This document shows, piece by piece, positions 59,331 through 64,000 of a DNA stretch of 64,000 nucleotides; the first letter of the stretch is position 1, and each line of letters begins with the position of its first letter. Source of the DNA: Saccharothrix violaceirubra. Lineage in GTDB: Bacteria; Actinomycetota; Actinomycetes; Mycobacteriales; Pseudonocardiaceae. The stretch is from positions 2,604,001 through 2,668,000 of the forward strand of contig NZ_JACHJS010000001.1 in assembly GCF_014203755.1 (NCBI RefSeq). The letters are read 5' to 3'. A model generated the notes under the pieces. It worked only from the letters and a program-made list of their open reading frames with translations, made no database searches and was not told where the DNA came from. The position numbers and the translations under genes were made by a program.

Positions 59331-60302
59331 ATGGGCCGCGGAGACGGGCACGGACATGGGCACCGGAAGGGCCTGCGGTGGAAGCCGCACCGCCACACGA
59401 CCGCCGACCGCGTCGACCCCGCGTTGGAAGGCAGCCGCAAGGGGGTCCGCGCGTTGGTGCTCTCGTTCGCCGCGCTCGCGGTCACGGCCGTGGTCCAGGC
59501 GGTGCTCGTCGTGGTGACGGACTCGGTGGCCCTGCTCGGCGACACGATCCACAACTTCGCCGACGCGCTGACCGCCGTGCCGCTGGGCATCGCGTTCGTC
59601 CTGGGCCGTCGCGCCGCCACCCGCCGGTTCACCTACGGGCTCGGCCGGGCCGAGGACCTGGCCGGGCTGGTGATCGTGCTGCTGATCGCCGGGTCCGCCG
59701 CGCTCGTCGGCTACGAGTCGGTGCTGCGCCTGGTCGACCCCAGACCGGTGGCGGAGGTGGTGATCGTCGCGGCGGCGGGCCTGGTCGGCTTCGCGGGCAA
59801 CGAACTCGTCGCCCGCTACCGCATCCGGGTGGGCCGCGGGATCGGGTCGGCGGCACTGGTCGCCGACGGCCTGCACGCCCGCACGGACGGGTTCGCCTCG
59901 CTGGCCGTCGTCCTGGGCGCGGTCGGGGTCGCGGCCGGTTTCCCGCTCGCCGACCCGATCGTGGGCCTGGGCATGACGGCGGCCATCCTGCTCGTGCTGC
60001 GCGACTCGGCGCGCGAGGTGTTCGGCCGCCTGCTCGACGCCGTCGACCCGGCGACGGTCGACCTCGCCGAACGGCACGCGCGCGACGTGCCCGGTGTGGT
60101 GCGGGCGGAACGCCTGCGGATGCGCTGGATCGGCCACAGCCTGCGCGCCGAACTCGCGGTCCTGGTCGACCCGGTGCTCGACGTGGCCGCCGCGCACCGC
60201 ATCGCGCACGACGTCGAGGCCCGGCTCAAGGCCGAGGTCCCGCACCTGGGCGCCGTGACCGTGCACACCGAACCGGCCGAGCGGTCGGTGATCGGGGCCT
60301 GA
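59331..60302 (+). CDS. Cation diffusion facilitator (metal exporter)
   Basis: A 323-aa CDF transporter with a His-rich N terminus (GDGHGHGHRKG), six transmembrane helices and the metal-site pairs HNFAD (helix II) and HARTD (helix V), plus a C-terminal cytoplasmic CTD (about residue 230 on). His/Asp in both sites fits Zn, Co or Ni efflux by proton antiport. ATG 59331 has a perfect AAGGAGG. It is controlled by the divergent ArsR-type repressor. The 141-base spacer 60303-60443 shows no further gene. Confidence 0.92.
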   Translation: MGRGDGHGHGHRKGLRWKPHRHTTADRVDPALEGSRKGVRALVLSFAALAVTAVVQAVLVVVTDSVALLGDTIHNFADALTAVPLGIAFVLGRRAATRRFTYGLGRAEDLAGLVIVLLIAGSAALVGYESVLRLVDPRPVAEVVIVAAAGLVGFAGNELVARYRIRVGRGIGSAALVADGLHARTDGFASLAVVLGAVGVAAGFPLADPIVGLGMTAAILLVLRDSAREVFGRLLDAVDPATVDLAERHARDVPGVVRAERLRMRWIGHSLRAELAVLVDPVLDVAAAHRIAHDVEARLKAEVPHLGAVTVHTEPAERSVIGA

Positions 60303-60443
60303 TCGTCACGGCCGGCGGACCGGACGGGCGCCACGACCCAGCCCGGCGGTCCACCAAGCGTTCACCCGGCGTTCTTCTCCGCATGGTCACTTCGCGCGTC
60401 AAAAGTGTCGCGAGGACTGGAAGATCGCGGCGGAGCGTGAGGG

Positions 60444-61520
60444 GTGAACGTGGTCAAGCGCCGGTTGTCCATCGGTCTGGCGGTGGTCCTGCTGCTGGCC
60501 GTCGTCGCCGTCGTGGTGTGGGGGCGGCCCGGCGGCGGGGAGTCCGACGCCACGGCCACGACGACCGTGCGCGGTGTCGTCGGGTCCGAGAAGCTCGCCT
60601 TCTTCGCGGACCGGCGGGTGGTCGAGGTCTTCGCCCGCAACGGTCTGAAGGTGGAGGTCGACCCGGCCGGGTCGCGGCAGATCGCGACGACGGTCGACCT
60701 CGGCCGGTACGAGTTCGCGTTCCCCTCGTCGTCGCCCGCGGCGCAGAAGATCCAGCGGGATCGGAACGTGACCGCCGTGTACACCCCGTTCCAGTCGCCG
60801 ATGGCGGTCGCGACGTTCGAACCGATCGCCGCACTGCTGGAGTCGGCCGGCGTGGTGCGCAAGGGCGCCGGGGACTACCGCGTGGTCGATGTGGCCAAGT
60901 ACCTGGAGATCACGGGCACGCGCTGGGACCAGCTGCCGGGCAACACCGCCTTCCCCGCGCGCAAGAACGTCCTGCTGACCACCACCGACCCGGCCGAGTC
61001 CAACTCGGCCGCGATGTACCTGGCGATCGCCTCGTTCGTGGCCAACGGCAACGCCGTCGTCGGCACGCCCGACCAGGAGGAGAAGGTCGCGCCCGTCGTC
61101 GGGAAGCTGTTCCAGGACCAGGGTTACAAGCAGAACAGCACCGAGGGCCCGTTCGAGGACTACCTCGCGGCCGGGATGGGCAAGGCGCCCCTGGTGCTGG
61201 TCTACGAGTCGCAGTACGTCGACCGGCTCGTGCGCGGCGACGGGTCGATCCGGCCGGACATGCGCCTGCTCTACCCCGCGCCGACCGTGTACTCGAAGCA
61301 CACGCTGGTCCCGTTGTCCGGCAACGGGGACCGGGTCGGCAAGCTGCTCGCGACCGACCCGGAACTCGGCCGCCTGGCCGCCACGTTCGGGTTCCGCACC
61401 GCGGACCCCCGGCACTTCGCCGAGGTCGTCGGCGACAAGGTGCCCGCCGACCTGGTCGACGTCGTCGAACCGCCCTCGTTCGACACCCTGGAACGCCTGC
61501 TCGACCGGATCGCCCGGTAA
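60444..61520 (+). CDS. Membrane-anchored solute-binding-like protein (TelA operon)
   Basis: A 358-aa protein with one N-terminal transmembrane anchor (residues 8-26) and an external region similar in plan to type 2 periplasmic solute-binding proteins (VVGSEKLAFFADRRVVEVFARNG, YEFAFPSSSPAAQKI). It has no ABC transporter genes beside it. It is translationally coupled to telA (TAATG). It could bind an anion or act as a sensor or adaptor for the TelA/vWA pair. GTG 60444 or 60450 may be the start. Confidence 0.75.
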   Translation: MNVVKRRLSIGLAVVLLLAVVAVVVWGRPGGGESDATATTTVRGVVGSEKLAFFADRRVVEVFARNGLKVEVDPAGSRQIATTVDLGRYEFAFPSSSPAAQKIQRDRNVTAVYTPFQSPMAVATFEPIAALLESAGVVRKGAGDYRVVDVAKYLEITGTRWDQLPGNTAFPARKNVLLTTTDPAESNSAAMYLAIASFVANGNAVVGTPDQEEKVAPVVGKLFQDQGYKQNSTEGPFEDYLAAGMGKAPLVLVYESQYVDRLVRGDGSIRPDMRLLYPAPTVYSKHTLVPLSGNGDRVGKLLATDPELGRLAATFGFRTADPRHFAEVVGDKVPADLVDVVEPPSFDTLERLLDRIAR

Positions 61521-62650
61521 TGGACGACTTCGCCCTCGCGCCGCCGGAGCCGGTGGCGGCGGTCCCGGTCGACCGCGCGGCCGGACTGGTCGCGATCGCC
61601 GACGAGGCCGCCACCACCCGTCGTGCCGAGGAGTTCGCCGAGCGGCTCGGCGCGCTCGACGTGCGCTCGCCGGAATTCGGTGCCGCCGTCGACGAGCTGC
61701 TCACGGTCGGGGAGGCCGACATGCGCGCGGCGGCGGGCGTCGCGGCGGTCATGCTGGACCGGGTGGTCGAGACCGGCACCGCGCCGCACGCACCGGTCAC
61801 CACCAGTCTGGCCGACCTGCGCCGCACGGTCGCCGAACTCGACCCGGACCGGCTCCCGCTCACCGGGCGCAAGCTGCTCGGCATGTTCCCGGCGGCCAAC
61901 GCCGCGAAGAAGGCCCTGGACCGCTACCGGGCCGCCGGCGCACCGGTGGACGCGCTCGTGCTCGACCTGCGTGCCCGCCAGGACCGCCTCCGGCGCGACA
62001 ACGCCGTGATCAAGGGCGAACGCGTCCGACTCTGGCGCACGCTCACCGGCCTGTCCGAGGCGGTCGCGTTCGCGGCGGCCGTGGACGCGGCGGTCGACCG
62101 GCAGGCGGAGATCTTCGACCTGGCCGATCCCGACCGTGCCCGCGCGTTGCGCGCCGACGCCCAGTACCCGATCCGGCAGCGCCGGCAGGACCTGCTGACC
62201 CAGCTCGCGGTCACGGCCCAGGGCTACCTCGCCCTGGACCTGGTGCGGCGCACCAACGACGAGCTGATCCGGGGCGTGGACCGCGCCGTGACCACGACCG
62301 TGGCCGCGTTGCGGATCGCCCTGCTGGTCGGCGGTGCGCTCGCGAACCAGCGCGACGTGCTCGACGAGGTCGCCGCGCTCCAGGCCACGACCGACGGGCT
62401 CATCCGGGCCAACACCGACCTGCTGGGCCTCCAGGCGGCCGAGGTCCGCGCGGCGAGCCGGGACCCGGCGGTCGCGGTCGACACCCTGCGCACGTCGTTC
62501 GACCGGATCTACGCGGCCATCGACGCGGTCGACGGGTTCCGCGCCGAGGCCGTGCGCTCCATGGGGGTCACCGTCGACGCGTTGTCCGACGAGGTCCGCC
62601 GGGCGCAGGACCACCTGCGCCGCTCGCACCGCACCGAGGGGGATGGATGA
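61520..62650 (+). CDS. telA: TelA-family toxic-anion resistance protein
   Basis: A 376-aa, mostly helical TelA/YceH-type protein. The conserved segments PLTGRKLLGMFPAANAAKKALDRY and QDRLRRDNAVIKGERVRLW are recognisable, along with GYLALDLVRRTNDELIRGVDRA. TelA proteins are linked to tellurite and other stress resistance with unknown mechanism and often co-occur with vWA proteins. ATG 61520 overlaps the previous stop and its own stop overlaps the next ATG (ATGA at 62647-62650). Confidence 0.9.
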   Translation: MDDFALAPPEPVAAVPVDRAAGLVAIADEAATTRRAEEFAERLGALDVRSPEFGAAVDELLTVGEADMRAAAGVAAVMLDRVVETGTAPHAPVTTSLADLRRTVAELDPDRLPLTGRKLLGMFPAANAAKKALDRYRAAGAPVDALVLDLRARQDRLRRDNAVIKGERVRLWRTLTGLSEAVAFAAAVDAAVDRQAEIFDLADPDRARALRADAQYPIRQRRQDLLTQLAVTAQGYLALDLVRRTNDELIRGVDRAVTTTVAALRIALLVGGALANQRDVLDEVAALQATTDGLIRANTDLLGLQAAEVRAASRDPAVAVDTLRTSFDRIYAAIDAVDGFRAEAVRSMGVTVDALSDEVRRAQDHLRRSHRTEGDG

Positions 62651-64000
62651 GGAAGGCACTCGCCGCGGCACTGGTCGTGCTGCTGGCGGCCACGGGGTGC
62701 GCCGACGGGCCCGAGGCGGACCCGATCGGACCCGCCCGGCCCGGCGTCCTGCGCGTGCTGGCGAGCAGCGAGCTGGCCGACCTCCAGCCCGTGCTCGACG
62801 AGGCCGCGAAGGCGACCGGCGTGGAGGTGCGGTTCGCGTTCACCGGCACGCTCGAAGGCGCCGAGGCGTTGGCCAAGGGCGAGGTCGACGGGAAGTACGA
62901 CGCCGTGTGGTTCTCGTCCAACCGCTATCTGTCCGGCGTGCCCGAGGCCGCGAAGCGTTTGGGGACCGCGACCGGCATCGCCGGGTCCCCGGTCGTACTG
63001 GGCCTGGCCGAGTCGACCGCGAAGCGGCTCGGCTGGACCGACCGGCGGCCCGGCTGGAAGGAGATCGCCGAGACCGCCGGCCGGGGCGGGTTCCGCTACG
63101 GCATGACCGACCCGTCCGCGTCGAACTCCGGGTTCTCCGCGCTGGTGGCCGTCGCGTCCGCGCTGGTCGGCACGGGCACGGTCGTGGACGCGGCGGGGAT
63201 CGAAGCCGCGACGCCGGGACTCAAGGCGTTCTTCGGCGCGCAGGCCCTGTCCGCCGGGTCGTCGGGCTGGCTGTCCGAGGCGTACGCGCGCCGGTCGGCC
63301 GAGGGCGAGGCCAAGGTCGACGGCCTGGTCAACTACGAGTCCGTGCTGTTGTCGCTCAACGATTCCGGCACCCTGCCCGAGCCGCTGCGGGTGATCTACC
63401 CGAGCGACGGCGTGGTGTCCGCCGACTACCCGCTCACGCTGCTCACGTCCGCCGGCGACGACGCCCGCGAGTCGCACCGCAGGCTCGGCGAGTACCTGCG
63501 GACGCCGGCGGCGCAGAAGCGGATCGTCGAGACCACGGCCAGGCGCCCGGCCGTGCCCGGTGTCGACCTGGACGGCCGGTTCGCCGTGCGCGACCTGGTC
63601 GAGCTGCCGTTCCCGACGGCCGCCGAGTCCGTGGACGCCCTGCTGACGGCGTACTTCGACGAGCTGCGCCGCCCGTCGCGCACCCTGTACGTGCTGGACA
63701 CGTCCGGGTCGATGGCCGGCGACCGGATCGCCGGGCTCAGGTCGGCACTGGTCGGCCTGACCGGTGCGGACGGGTCGATCACCGGCCGGTTCCGGCGGTT
63801 CCGCAACCGGGAGGAGGTGACGTTGCTGCCCTTCAACACCGGACCGGGGTCGCCGAGCACCTTCACGGTGCCGGACAAGGACCCCGGTCCGGAGCTGGCT
63901 CGGATCAAGTCGTTCGCCGAGGGGCTGGGCGAGGGCGGGGGCACGGCCATCTACGACAGCCTGGCCGCCGCCTACCGGGTGCTCGGGCCGCAACTGGCCA
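62647..64000 (+). CDS. Lipoprotein with solute-binding region and vWA domain (partial)
   Basis: The frame is open to the right edge (451 codons seen). A lipoprotein signal (lipidated Cys18, in LAATGC) leads to an approximately 300-residue region resembling a type 2 solute-binding protein (VLRVLASSELADLQPVLDEA at the start). A vWA domain follows with an intact MIDAS (DTSGSMAG, Asp351). Its C terminus is outside the window. With the anchored solute-binding-like protein and TelA it forms an operon of three overlapping genes. The vWA could bind a metal-dependent partner at the membrane outer face. ATG 62647 overlaps the TelA stop. Confidence 0.85.
   Translation, partial: MRKALAAALVVLLAATGCADGPEADPIGPARPGVLRVLASSELADLQPVLDEAAKATGVEVRFAFTGTLEGAEALAKGEVDGKYDAVWFSSNRYLSGVPEAAKRLGTATGIAGSPVVLGLAESTAKRLGWTDRRPGWKEIAETAGRGGFRYGMTDPSASNSGFSALVAVASALVGTGTVVDAAGIEAATPGLKAFFGAQALSAGSSGWLSEAYARRSAEGEAKVDGLVNYESVLLSLNDSGTLPEPLRVIYPSDGVVSADYPLTLLTSAGDDARESHRRLGEYLRTPAAQKRIVETTARRPAVPGVDLDGRFAVRDLVELPFPTAAESVDALLTAYFDELRRPSRTLYVLDTSGSMAGDRIAGLRSALVGLTGADGSITGRFRRFRNREEVTLLPFNTGPGSPSTFTVPDKDPGPELARIKSFAEGLGEGGGTAIYDSLAAAYRVLGPQLA

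Noticed and set aside
58952-61519. Long upstream extension of the telA frame
   Set aside because: Antisense to arsR and out of frame with the CDF and anchored-protein genes; the ATG at 61520 overlaps the upstream stop and gives the family length.
1-64000. CRISPR arrays, tRNA/rRNA genes, IS elements, prophage or attachment sites
   Set aside because: No regularly spaced repeats, no tRNA cloverleaf or rRNA-like stretch, and no transposase, integrase or phage gene was seen by eye. A profile search could still find a short RNA.

Overview
The window is very G+C-rich, with dense short intergenic gaps, many GTG starts and frequent ATGA/GTGA stop-start overlaps. The gene content fits a filamentous actinomycete: RsbRST stressosome, SpoIIE-type phosphatases, a STAND NTPase with TPR repeats, F420-type LLM oxidoreductase, secreted CBM2 protein and pseudokinase. 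The overall style suggests Pseudonocardiales (a Saccharothrix/Actinosynnema/Lentzea-like genome); that placement is inference. No rRNA, tRNA, CRISPR array, IS element or prophage was seen, so this looks like chromosomal arm or accessory sequence rather than a mobile island.

Layout, 1-31 kb. A secreted TAP-type alpha/beta hydrolase (52-1416) is followed by a five-gene block (1555-13773): a DUF4132-like protein, a 1605-aa protein I cannot assign, a MoxR AAA+ ATPase, a fused DUF5682-vWA protein and a SWIM zinc-finger protein. Strong hairpins lie after the second and fifth genes. Next come an APH(6)-like kinase, a lipoprotein, a membrane protein, a STAND NTPase with a RHIM-like N-terminal motif, a CDP-glycerol-transferase-like protein and a secreted CBM2-FN3-beta-helix protein. 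A GlsB/YeaQ protein precedes a complete six-gene stressosome module (22570-28435) in which every gene overlaps the next. Downstream is a tandem-duplicated, partly decayed locus (28436-30409) with a perfect 134-bp direct repeat.

Layout, 31-50 kb. A TetR regulator with two operator copies faces a heterodimeric ABC exporter. Then follow an NHL-repeat lyase-like protein, a methyltransferase with a MarR regulator, a membrane pseudokinase, a 1260-aa Ski2-like helicase with an N-terminal zinc ribbon, a CAP-domain protein, and a divergent OmpR-type regulator and sensor kinase whose ATP-binding domain is degenerate. At 45580-49268 three genes, an ATP-grasp (PGM1-like) peptide ligase, an amidinotransferase and an MFS exporter, form what looks like a minimal guanidino-peptide biosynthetic locus. 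A secreted NucA/NucB-type nuclease, preceded by a 31-codon leader ORF, follows.

Layout, 51-64 kb. A secreted N,N-dimethylformamidase-beta-like/DUF4082 protein is followed by a beta-ketoadipate end-pathway operon (CoA-transferase A and B, thiolase, IclR regulator) with a double operator. Two more regulator/target pairs have readable operators: TetR with an LLM oxidoreductase, and ArsR with a cation-diffusion facilitator. The window ends in an operon of a membrane-anchored solute-binding-like protein, TelA, and a lipoprotein with a solute-binding region plus vWA domain that runs off the right edge.

The best candidates for under-described systems are the MoxR/DUF5682-vWA/SWIM block with its unknown giant partner and the ATP-grasp/amidinotransferase/MFS locus. 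The TelA/vWA operon, the STAND protein with its putative amyloid motif, and a recurring 11-bp palindrome (TCCACWGTGGA) are the next most interesting.
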